This document shows, in pieces, positions 55,154-64,000 of a stretch of 64,000 nucleotides of DNA (position 1 is its first letter; each line of letters starts with the position of its first letter). Source of the DNA: Flavobacterium sp. FEMGT703F. GTDB taxonomy: Bacteria > Bacteroidota > Bacteroidia > Flavobacteriales > Flavobacteriaceae. A program made the position numbers and the translations under genes. Location: NCBI GenBank assembly GCA_002786385.1, contig PGCN01000016.1, positions 62,001 to 126,000 on the forward strand, written 5' to 3'. The notes below the pieces were generated by a model that saw only the letters and a program-made list of their open reading frames with translations, was not told the DNA's origin and ran no database searches.

Positions 55154-55230
55154 GTTGAAATCCGGCCAAAAATGTTAATAACTTAAAGCTTTTACCCCCT
55201 TTTTTCAATAGGAAATCCTATGCGTTTTTA

Positions 55231-55238
55231 TATATTTG
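55231..55238 (+). promoter_or_regulatory. -7 box of the gyrB promoter
   Basis: TATATTTG matches TAnnTTTG exactly and lies 39 nt before the gyrB ATG. No clear TTG at ideal spacing was found. Confidence 0.5.
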
Positions 55239-55271
55239 CGTGTTAGACAAAAAATACATTTTTTACGATAA

Positions 55272-57218
<1,947 letters not shown>

Positions 57219-57323
57219 TTAGCCCCGATTGAAGCGAAAATCCTTTTTGTTTTGTCACCCTGAGCGCAGTCGAAGGGCTTTTTACAAAACAAAAAGATTG
57301 TAACGTAAAGCGGGATTAGCTTC
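57219..57323. repeat. Dispersed palindromic element after gyrB
   Basis: A 105-bp element. It begins TTAGCCCCGATTGAAGCG and ends AAAGCGGGATTAGCTTC. A perfect 13-bp stem, CTTTTTGTTTTGT at 57243-57255 with ACAAAACAAAAAG at 57284-57296, encloses a second core with CCCT and AGGG around GAGCGCAGTCGA. This looks like a family of noncoding repeats I recall from Flavobacterium genomes; that memory should be tested by search. It spans the gyrB-mdh gap and may also fold in RNA. Confidence 0.75.
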
Positions 57324-57356
57324 AAAAAAAAAGAAACAACAAAATATTATACAAAA

Positions 57357-58292
57357 ATGAAAGTTACTATTGTAGGAGCAGGAAACGTAGGGGCTACTTG
57401 TGCCGATGCGATTGCTTACAGAAGAATTGCCAGCGAAATTGTGTTGGTGGATATCAGAGAAGGTTTTGCTGAAGGGAAAGCGTTAGACATTACGCAAACC
57501 CAAACCACTTTAGGGTTCAATACCAAAGTAGTAGGAAGTACTAATGATTATGCTAAAACTGCCGGCAGTGATGTGGTGGTAATTACTTCAGGAGTGCCGA
57601 GAAAACCGGGTATGACTCGTGAAGAATTAATCGGAATCAATGCCGGAATTGTTAAAGGTGTGGCTGAGAGTTTATTACAACATTCGCCAAATGCTATTTT
57701 TGTGATTGTGTCTAATCCAATGGATACAATGACGTATTTGGCTTATAAATCGTTAGGCTTACCAAAAAACAGAATTATCGGAATGGGCGGAACGTTAGAC
57801 AGTTCTCGTTTCAAAACCTATTTGTCTTTGGCTTTAGACAAGCCGGCTAACGATATTCAAGGAATGGTTATTGGTGGTCACGGTGATACTACTATGATTC
57901 CGTTAACCCGTTTGGCGTCGTACAACGGTGTGCCGGTTTCTCAGTTTTTATCGGAAGAAGCTTTGGCTAAAGTGGCCGCTGATACTATGGTAGGTGGTGC
58001 TACTTTAACAGGTTTGTTAGGTACTTCTGCTTGGTATGCGCCGGGCGCTTCTGTAGCGTATTTGGTAGATGCTATTTTGAACGACCAAAAGAAAATGATT
58101 CCGTGTTCAGTGTTTTTAGAAGGCGAGTACGGTCAGAGTGATATTTGCATCGGAGTGCCTTGTATTATTGGTAAAAACGGGGTGGAACAAATTGTAGACA
58201 TTCAATTAAATGAGGCCGAAAAAGCCTTGTTTGCGAAGAGTGCCGATGCGGTTCGCAACATGAACAACGATTTAAAATCGCATTTAGCATAA
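57357..58292 (+). CDS. mdh: Malate dehydrogenase
   Basis: A 311-residue NAD-dependent enzyme of the LDH/MDH fold in the TCA cycle. It has the Rossmann loop GAGNVGA (7-13), D32, the active-loop arginines R82 and R88 in VPRKPGMTREEL (Arg favours malate over lactate), and the catalytic histidine H175 in GGHGDTTM. Length and motifs match Bacteroidota LDH-like malate dehydrogenases. A hairpin terminator follows. Confidence 0.95.
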   Translation: MKVTIVGAGNVGATCADAIAYRRIASEIVLVDIREGFAEGKALDITQTQTTLGFNTKVVGSTNDYAKTAGSDVVVITSGVPRKPGMTREELIGINAGIVKGVAESLLQHSPNAIFVIVSNPMDTMTYLAYKSLGLPKNRIIGMGGTLDSSRFKTYLSLALDKPANDIQGMVIGGHGDTTMIPLTRLASYNGVPVSQFLSEEALAKVAADTMVGGATLTGLLGTSAWYAPGASVAYLVDAILNDQKKMIPCSVFLEGEYGQSDICIGVPCIIGKNGVEQIVDIQLNEAEKALFAKSADAVRNMNNDLKSHLA

Positions 58293-58314
58293 TATATTAA
58301 GGTAAGATAAAAAA

Positions 58315-58342
58315 AGACTGCAAAGATTGCAGTCTTTTTTTT
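58315..58342 (+). terminator. Terminator after mdh
   Basis: A perfect 9-bp stem, AGACTGCAA at 58315-58323 with TTGCAGTCT at 58327-58335 around loop AGA, is followed by a run of 8 T. Confidence 0.9.
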
Positions 58343-58361
58343 GATATTAATCGAGAAAATA

Positions 58362-58392
58362 TTGGTTAATCTTATCTATAATTATATATTTG
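58362..58392 (+). promoter_or_regulatory. Promoter of secDF
   Basis: TTG at 58362-58364 and TATATTTG at 58385-58392 are 20 nt apart, a full Bacteroidota consensus match. The start codon is 124 nt downstream, leaving a long leader that I cannot interpret. Confidence 0.65.
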
Positions 58393-58516
58393 CACGTTTC
58401 ATAAAAAACGGGATGATTGTAAATACAAGGCTTTCTTTGGTAAAGTTTTGAATTTCAGCTGTTTTAATTTTTGTGAGGGCAAGAGAAAACAAAGAATTAA
58501 TTAATTTTTAGTAATA

Positions 58517-61486
58517 ATGCAGAATAAAGGACTAGTTAAGTTTTTCGCAATTTTATTTGCATTGGTAAGTATTTACCAATTATCGTTCACTTTTGTGGCC
58601 AATAAAGTAAAAAGTGACGCCAAAACATTTGCGGGAGGAAATCCTGAGAAAGAAATCAAATACCTTGACTCGATAGGCAAGGAAAAAGTGTTTATGGATT
58701 TCTTTACTTACAATGATGTAAAAGACAAACAAATTAATAAAGGTTTGGACCTTGAAGGTGGAATTAACGTAATTCTTCAAATCTCTGTAAAAGATGTTTT
58801 GAAACAATTATCTAACAATTCTAAGAATCCGGTTTTCAACAAAGCTTTGGAAGATGCTACGGCAAACCAAAAAGGAAATCAGTCTTATTTGGATGCTTTC
58901 TTCGAAGCTTTCGATGCGAACAAAGGAACAACCAAATTGGCTTCGCCTGATATTTTTGCCAACAGAAATTTTGACGATCAAGAGTTGAACTTCAATTCAA
59001 CTGACGATCAAGTTAAAAAAGTTTTGCGTAGAAAAGTTGACGAGTCAGTAGAATCGGCTTTCGGTGTATTGAGAAGTCGTATCGATAAATTCGGGGTAAC
59101 CCAACCCAACATTGCTAAATTAGGTCAAACCGGAAGAATCTTAATCGAGTTACCGGGTGCTAAAGATGTTGACCGTATCAAAAAATTAGTTTCCAGTAAA
59201 GCGGAATTAGAGTTTTGGGAAACTTTCAAAGCGGAAGAATTAGGCGGGTTTTTACAACAAGCCAACGAAACTTTAAAAGCGACTGTTAAAACTACTGAAA
59301 AAACCGAAGCTGTTAAAGCTGAGGATTCATTGACAAAATTATTGACTGACAAAAGCAGTGATTCTGCGGCTGCTAAAAAAGGAAATAATCCGTTATTTGA
59401 TAAATTCGTATCTATCGGTGGTGGTCCTATCTTAGCAATTGTTAATACTAAAGATACAGCTGCTGTAAGCGGTTATTTAAAAAGACCGGAAATTCGTTCT
59501 ATGTTACCTGGTGACAAACGTTTTGCTAAATTCGTTTGGGGTAAACCAACCTCAGTAACTGACGAAAAAACTAAAAAAGAAACCGAAACGGTTGAATTGT
59601 ATGCTTTGAAAGGCAACAAAGATGATGCGGCTCCATTAAGCGGTGGTGTTATTGTTGACGCCAGAGATACTTTTGACCAAATGGGTAAACCGGCTGTTTC
59701 TATGCAAATGAATGGTGCAGGATCTAAAGAATGGGAAAAACTAACCGGTAACGCTTACACCCAAAAAAGCTTTATCGCTATCGCTTTAGATAATGTAGTT
59801 TACTCTGCACCGGGTGTTACTTCCGGACCAATTGCCGGTGGTAGATCTGAAATCACAGGTAGTTTTAACGTAGCGGAGACCAAAGACTTAGCAAACGTAT
59901 TAAGAGCAGGTAAATTGCCAGCTACTGCTGAAATCATTCAATCAGAAATCGTAGGACCATCTTTAGGACAAAAAGCTATTGATGCGGGTATGACTTCATC
60001 AATTGTTGGTTTCTTGTTAGTATGTTTATGGATGGTATTCTACTATGGAAGAGCAGGTTGGTATGCTAACGTTGCTTTGTTAGTCAACTTATTGTTCTTG
60101 TTTGGTATCTTAGCCAGTTTAGGTGCAGTATTGACTTTACCGGGTATTGCGGGTATCGTATTAACTTTAGGTACAGCCGTGGATGCGAATATCATTATCT
60201 ATGAAAGAGCTAAAGAAGAATTACGCGACGGAAAATCATTGGCCGATGCCGTAAAAACTTCTTACGGTTGGAAAGGGGCTATGCGTTCTATTATTGATGC
60301 TAACGTTACTCACGTGTTAACAGGTGCTATCTTATTCATTTTCGGAACAGGACCAATCCAAGGTTTTGCTACTACTTTGTTAATCGGTATTTTCACTTCA
60401 TTGTTCACTTCTATCTTTATCGCCAGAATGTTTATTGATAAAGACATTGCTAACAATAGAAGTTTGATGTTCTCTACCAACTTAACTAAAAATTGGTTTA
60501 CCGGTTTCCACTTCGACTTTATCGGAATCAAGAAAATCTCTTACGTTTTCTCTACTTTAGTGGTAATTGTAAGTTGTGTTTCGTTCTATTTCAACGGATT
60601 GGATGAAGGTGTAGATTTCGTTGGAGGAAGAACTTTCCAAGTGAAATTTGAAAAACCGGTTGAAGCTACTCAAGTGTCTGAGGAATTAACAGCAGCATTC
60701 GGAGTAACCGTAGAAGCTAAAGTTTTTGGAGATGACGATCAGTTGAAAGTGACTACCAAATACAAAATTAAAGAAGATGGTGTTGAAGTTGATAAAGAAG
60801 TAAACGAATTGTTATTCAATGCTTTGAAAAAATACTACAATAATATTACTTATGATAATTTCATCAATACTTACGACGGTAAACAAGTTGGAGTATTGCA
60901 AGCTTCTAAAGTAGGTGCTGCTATTTCTGCCGACATCAAAACCAACTCCTTCTGGGCAGTAATCGGAGCGATGTTAGTAGTTGGATTATATTTGGTGATT
61001 TCATTCCGCAAGTGGCAATATTCTTTAGGTGCAATCGCTGCAGTATTACATGATGTTATCTTCGTATTAGGATTATATTCTTTACTATACAAATACATGC
61101 CTTTCCACATGGAAATGGACCAACACTTTATCGCTGCTATCTTAACGGTAATCGGTTACTCTATGAACGACACCGTAATTGTATTCGATAGGGTTCGTGA
61201 GTTCTTGGCCGGTAATATTAAAGGCTCGTTCAAAGATGTAGTAAATGCGTCTATTAATACTACGCTTTCCAGAACTATCAATACTTCATTGACGATGATT
61301 TTGGTATTGTTAATCATGTTCATCTTTGGTGGTGAATCCATTCGTGGATTTATCTTCGCGATGTTGGTTGGTATCGTAGTAGGAACGTACTCTTCCTTGT
61401 TTATTGCAACGCCAATCTTGGTAGATAGTGTAAGCAAAAAAGACATCGAAGAAATCGAAAGTCGTCACAAAGGAGAACAAGCTTAG
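58517..61486 (+). CDS. secDF: SecD-SecF fusion protein
   Basis: A 989-residue inner-membrane component of the Sec translocon that uses the proton gradient to pull proteins out. The SecD half shows GLDLEGGINVIL early, a large periplasmic P1 domain, and helices with LTLGTAVDANIIIYERAKEE. The SecF half starts near KNWFTGFHFDFIGIKK, with GVDFVGGRTFQV and NDTVIVFDRVRE. The single-chain fusion is normal in this phylum. A terminator follows its stop. Confidence 0.96.
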   Translation: MQNKGLVKFFAILFALVSIYQLSFTFVANKVKSDAKTFAGGNPEKEIKYLDSIGKEKVFMDFFTYNDVKDKQINKGLDLEGGINVILQISVKDVLKQLSNNSKNPVFNKALEDATANQKGNQSYLDAFFEAFDANKGTTKLASPDIFANRNFDDQELNFNSTDDQVKKVLRRKVDESVESAFGVLRSRIDKFGVTQPNIAKLGQTGRILIELPGAKDVDRIKKLVSSKAELEFWETFKAEELGGFLQQANETLKATVKTTEKTEAVKAEDSLTKLLTDKSSDSAAAKKGNNPLFDKFVSIGGGPILAIVNTKDTAAVSGYLKRPEIRSMLPGDKRFAKFVWGKPTSVTDEKTKKETETVELYALKGNKDDAAPLSGGVIVDARDTFDQMGKPAVSMQMNGAGSKEWEKLTGNAYTQKSFIAIALDNVVYSAPGVTSGPIAGGRSEITGSFNVAETKDLANVLRAGKLPATAEIIQSEIVGPSLGQKAIDAGMTSSIVGFLLVCLWMVFYYGRAGWYANVALLVNLLFLFGILASLGAVLTLPGIAGIVLTLGTAVDANIIIYERAKEELRDGKSLADAVKTSYGWKGAMRSIIDANVTHVLTGAILFIFGTGPIQGFATTLLIGIFTSLFTSIFIARMFIDKDIANNRSLMFSTNLTKNWFTGFHFDFIGIKKISYVFSTLVVIVSCVSFYFNGLDEGVDFVGGRTFQVKFEKPVEATQVSEELTAAFGVTVEAKVFGDDDQLKVTTKYKIKEDGVEVDKEVNELLFNALKKYYNNITYDNFINTYDGKQVGVLQASKVGAAISADIKTNSFWAVIGAMLVVGLYLVISFRKWQYSLGAIAAVLHDVIFVLGLYSLLYKYMPFHMEMDQHFIAAILTVIGYSMNDTVIVFDRVREFLAGNIKGSFKDVVNASINTTLSRTINTSLTMILVLLIMFIFGGESIRGFIFAMLVGIVVGTYSSLFIATPILVDSVSKKDIEEIESRHKGEQA

Positions 61487-61506
61487 TCTTTTCTCACTAC
61501 ATAAAA

Positions 61507-61538
61507 AAAAGGGTTGTCATTGCTACAACCCTTTTTTT
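61507..61538. terminator. Bidirectional terminator between secDF and the convergent gene
   Basis: GGGTTGT at 61511-61517 pairs with ACAACCC at 61525-61531 around the loop CATTGCT, flanked by an A run and a T run, so it can terminate both strands. Confidence 0.85.
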
Positions 61539-61548
61539 ATTATGCTAT

Positions 61549-61923
61549 TTATTTTTTTGTAATGTCTTTTAAAACGGCTTTGTTGGAGTAGTTGATGACT
61601 TTTAAAACGATGGGTAAGTTTTGTTTTGTCTTTCCTTCTATGATATATACTTTTCCGCCTTCTAAGGGTTTGTTACTCATATCAAAATCTACATCGCCGT
61701 GAGTTAGTGTGGCTTTAATGTCGGCGGTATCAACCCATTTTTCATTTAGTTTTTTGGTAGCCAAACTGTCGTAATGAAAAGGTTTGTTCCTCAGATCGTT
61801 CAGCACCCTGGCGTTGGGGAAATAGTTGCATCGGGTATCTTTGCCGCTCCAAATTAAGACCACAAAAAACATCCCGATACTAAAGCCTACCAAATAGTAA
61901 GCAAATCGTTGATAAAACTTCAT
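61549..61923 (-). CDS. DUF4258-type protein with N-terminal anchor
   Basis: A 124-residue protein with one N-terminal membrane helix (about 8-26). The soluble part (about 60-124) has the order DIKATLTHGDV, then a beta strand and VLKVINYSNKAVLKDI, which fits DUF4258 loosely. It is probably anchored with the domain outside. It lies 64 bp downstream of the alanine-dehydrogenase-like gene on the same strand and shares a terminator with secDF. Function unknown. Confidence 0.5.
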   Translation of the reverse strand: MKFYQRFAYYLVGFSIGMFFVVLIWSGKDTRCNYFPNARVLNDLRNKPFHYDSLATKKLNEKWVDTADIKATLTHGDVDFDMSNKPLEGGKVYIIEGKTKQNLPIVLKVINYSNKAVLKDITKK

Positions 61924-61987
61924 AATTGATTCTTTTCAGCAAAAGTAATCAATGTTAGAGTTACAGTAAATAGTGTAGCGGATTATT

Positions 61988-63181
61988 TTAAAAGACAATC
62001 AAATTAATGTCGTTGTCTGGCAAGTTAAACCAATCGCCTATGGCTTTGTTGGTCAAAATGCCGTGGTAGAGGTAAACACCGTTTTTCAAACCTTTATTGC
62101 ATCTGATAGCGCTTTCTAATCCGCCGTCTTCTGCAATTTGTAACAAATAAGGTGTAATAATATTACTGATGGATAACGATGCTGTTTTAGAATAACGAGA
62201 CGGAATATTCGGAACGCAATAATGAATCACGTTGTTTTTAATAAAGGTAGGCGATTCATGTGTAGTTACTTCCGAAGTTTCAAAGCAACCACCGGTATCA
62301 ATGCTCACATCCACGATAACTGCTCCTTTTTTCATGTGTTCTACCATAGTTTCGGTTACTACTACCGGACATCGATCTTTACCACGCATCGCACCTACTG
62401 CTACATCACATCTTCTTAATGCTTTGAGCAACGATTTGGGTTGTATAGTTGACGTAAAAATTCTTTGGTTTAAATTGTTTTGTAAACGACGCAATTTGGT
62501 AATAGAGTTGTCAAATACTTTGACACTGGCTCCTAATCCTAAGGCTGTTTTAGCCGCAAATTCACCTACCGTTCCGGCACCTAAAATAACTACATCGGTT
62601 GGCGGTACTCCGGTAATGTTCCCTAAAAGTAAGCCTTTGCCGAATTCGTTGTTAATCATCAGCTCGGCAGCAATCAAGACAGAAGCAGTACCGGCAATTT
62701 CACTCAACGATTTTACAGCAGGATAGGAACCATCTTCGTCTTTGATGTATTCAAAGGCCAAGGCGGTTACTTTTTTTTTGGATAAAGCTTCGAAATATTC
62801 TTTTTTGCGGGTTTTTAATTGGATGGCCGAAATGACAATGGCATTCTGGTTCACCATACCGATTTCTTCTATCGTTAAAGGTTCTACCTTCAGAATCATT
62901 GGGCAACTGAACACTTTTTTGGTATCGTTGGTAATGATGGCTCCGGCATCGCTGAACTCTTTATCGGTGTAACTCGAACTCAATCCGGCTCCAGCTTCAA
63001 TCATCACTTGGTGTCCGTGTGAGGTTAGTGAATTCACCGCATCCGGCGTTAAGCAAATACGTCTTTCTTGGTAAGAAGTCTCTTTGGGAATTCCTATGAA
63101 AAGGTCGCTTTTGTGACGAAAGATTTCTAACTTTTCCTCTTGCGGCAGCAATTGTTGCTTGGTGAATGGGGTTAACGACAT
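61988..63181 (-). CDS. ald: Alanine dehydrogenase / NAD(P) transhydrogenase alpha-like enzyme
   Basis: A 397-residue enzyme of the AlaDH/PNT fold. The N-terminal motif is IGIPKETSYQERRICLTP (29-46), and the NAD loop is ILGAGTVGE at 199-207. It would interconvert alanine and pyruvate with NAD. The usual catalytic-His stretch (Y-L-H-L-A) reads ISAIQLKTR here, resembling transhydrogenase alpha more than classical AlaDH, so the reaction is less certain than the fold. It diverges from no neighbour and is followed by the DUF4258 gene. Confidence 0.78.
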   Translation of the reverse strand: MSLTPFTKQQLLPQEEKLEIFRHKSDLFIGIPKETSYQERRICLTPDAVNSLTSHGHQVMIEAGAGLSSSYTDKEFSDAGAIITNDTKKVFSCPMILKVEPLTIEEIGMVNQNAIVISAIQLKTRKKEYFEALSKKKVTALAFEYIKDEDGSYPAVKSLSEIAGTASVLIAAELMINNEFGKGLLLGNITGVPPTDVVILGAGTVGEFAAKTALGLGASVKVFDNSITKLRRLQNNLNQRIFTSTIQPKSLLKALRRCDVAVGAMRGKDRCPVVVTETMVEHMKKGAVIVDVSIDTGGCFETSEVTTHESPTFIKNNVIHYCVPNIPSRYSKTASLSISNIITPYLLQIAEDGGLESAIRCNKGLKNGVYLYHGILTNKAIGDWFNLPDNDINLIVF

Positions 63182-63202
63182 AACGGAACAATGAATTTAG
63201 CT

Positions 63203-63210
63203 CGAAAGTA
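63203..63210 (-). promoter_or_regulatory. Possible -7 box of ald
   Basis: On the minus strand, TACTTTCG differs from TAnnTTTG at one base and lies 21 nt before the ald ATG. Weak call. Confidence 0.3.
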
Positions 63211-63287
63211 CAAAAAAAATAGCAATGTTAATATCAAAAATTATCATAAGTCTAATTGAATATTGCCATTGTCATTGTTTCGCATTG

Positions 63288-63695
63288 TCAACTCAATCTC
63301 AAAATTCTTTTGCCGTCAGGTGCTGTAGTAAGGTCAATAGTCGAGTAGTTATCCGGAAGTAAATTCGGAATCTTTTCAGCCCATTCAATAAAGCACCAAT
63401 GTCCGGAGTACAAATACTCGTCGATGCCCATATCTAAGGCTTCGGCTTCCGATTTCAATCGGTACACATCGAAGTGATAAACGTATTGGTTACCATCGGC
63501 TTGGTATTCATTTACCAATGAAAAAGTCGGACTGCTTGTAGTGTCTTTTACGCCTAAAGTTTTCGCCAAAGCTTTGATCAAAGTGGTTTTGCCCATGCCC
63601 ATTTGACCATTAAAAATAATCACTTTGTGTGGGTTTTCGGCTATGATTTTTTGAGCGACTTCTTGTATTTCGTTAATTGAAAAGATGATTTCCAT
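63288..63695 (-). CDS. tsaE: tRNA threonylcarbamoyladenosine biosynthesis ATPase TsaE
   Basis: A 135-residue P-loop protein; the ATG at 63695 is preferred over a TTG at 63728 in the repeat-like spacer. Walker A is GQMGMGKTT at 30-38, the TSSPTF switch region lies at 53-58, HFDVYRL at 74-80, and FIEWAEK follows. TsaE supports t6A modification of ANN-decoding tRNAs with TsaB and TsaD. It lies 92 nt downstream of the end of porX and upstream of ald. Confidence 0.93.
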   Translation of the reverse strand: MEIIFSINEIQEVAQKIIAENPHKVIIFNGQMGMGKTTLIKALAKTLGVKDTTSSPTFSLVNEYQADGNQYVYHFDVYRLKSEAEALDMGIDEYLYSGHWCFIEWAEKIPNLLPDNYSTIDLTTAPDGKRILRLS

Positions 63696-63728
63696 TACTA
63701 TGCTTTTTGGTACTAGATAAATGGCCAA

Positions 63729-63821
63729 TGCGCCTGCCGGCTTTTTCGCAAACCCGAGGCCCGCTTAGCGGGACGAATTGAACGAAGTTAAACAGTCCTA
63801 GACTTTTTTTAACGCTCGGCC
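63729..63821. repeat. GC-rich hairpin element between porX and tsaE
   Basis: A spacer of 93 bp richer in G and C than its surroundings. It holds a perfect 5-bp hairpin, CCCGC at 63760-63764 with GCGGG at 63768-63772. It may be a porX terminator or a dispersed intergenic repeat; only one copy is seen here. Confidence 0.45.
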
Positions 63822-64000
63822 CTATTTCGGATTAAACACTAAAAACGGTACAATCATTTCTTCTAGCGAAATACCTCCATGTTGGTAGGTATTGCGGTAG
63901 TAACTTACATAATGATTGTAGTTGTTTACATAGGCCAAAAATAAATCATTCTTTGCAAAAATGTAAGAACTGCTCATATTAATCGTAGGCAAACCTATTT
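63822..64000 (-). CDS. porX: PorX-like response regulator with PglZ domain, C-terminal end (partial)
   Basis: The last 59 codons of a leftward gene extending past the window; the stop is at 63822-63824. The encoded end, with GLPTINMSSSYIF, then YRNTYQHGGISLEEMIVPF and VFNPK, matches the PglZ (alkaline-phosphatase-superfamily) tail of PorX, the response regulator that controls T9SS genes in Bacteroidota. The receiver domain is outside the window. The order porX-tsaE-ald supports the call. Confidence 0.8.
   Translation of the reverse strand, partial: IGLPTINMSSSYIFAKNDLFLAYVNNYNHYVSYYRNTYQHGGISLEEMIVPFLVFNPK

Noticed and set aside
62232-62726. 164-codon open frame antisense to the alanine-dehydrogenase-like gene
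   Set aside because: It covers the dehydrogenase NAD-binding region on the other strand and shows no recognisable domain.

Overview
The window is a chromosomal segment from a Bacteroidota bacterium, most likely Flavobacterium or a close relative in the Flavobacteriaceae. The signs are an AT-rich sequence, promoters of the Bacteroidota type (TTG about 20 nt upstream of TAnnTTTG), a type III glutamine synthetase end, a fused SecDF, a cargo protein with a type B sorting domain of the type IX secretion system (T9SS), the end of the T9SS regulator PorX, and a palindromic element after gyrB of a kind I associate with Flavobacterium genomes. I see no tRNA, rRNA, CRISPR array, insertion sequence, integrase or phage gene. 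Most of the window is ordinary core genome.

Layout. 1-9.7 kb: end of glnA, two tandem OmpA-like proteins, a PurM-like protein, small proteins, clpS and prmA, then a leftward run of tpiA, a TlpA thiol oxidoreductase, two tiny membrane proteins, a DoxX/MauE-thioredoxin fusion and a DUF1599 protein. 9.8-17.1 kb: folP, a lipoprotein, rlmH, aroE, a TPR protein, a class III aminotransferase and an OstA-like protein. 17.2-25.9 kb: a secreted alpha-amylase-family protein, purA, fur, the (p)ppGpp enzyme, a serine hydrolase and a SpoU-type RNA methyltransferase. 25.9-32.9 kb: a tightly packed leftward block of MoxR, DUF58, DUF4350, DUF4129, a multi-pass protein and SpoIIM, with an RDD protein diverging from it. 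32.9-34.7 kb: a T9SS cargo protein.

34.8-44.7 kb is the main accessory-looking region, a surface-polysaccharide locus: an acyltransferase, a DegT-type sugar aminotransferase, an O-antigen flippase, four glycosyltransferases, an FdtA/QdtA-like ketoisomerase, a 2OG-Fe(II) oxygenase and a GT-C-like membrane protein. Its genes switch strand repeatedly, and several convergent pairs overlap at their stop codons. A second small glycosylation pair (polyprenol-phosphate glycosyltransferase plus GT-C enzyme) lies at 51.0-53.2 kb.

44.7-64 kb: ftsE, a 1004-residue TPR protein followed by a plug-less outer-membrane barrel, a small Gre-like protein, asnB, gyrB, mdh, secDF, an alanine-dehydrogenase-like enzyme, tsaE and the 3' end of porX.

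No clearly new defence or mobile system is visible. The best candidates for undescribed biology are the TPR/barrel pair, the Gre-like protein beside it, the MoxR-SpoIIM membrane block, the tandem OmpA proteins with a Cys-Cys in place of the usual peptidoglycan-binding aspartate, and the mosaic polysaccharide locus. All functional statements come from reading motifs by eye; no database search was run.
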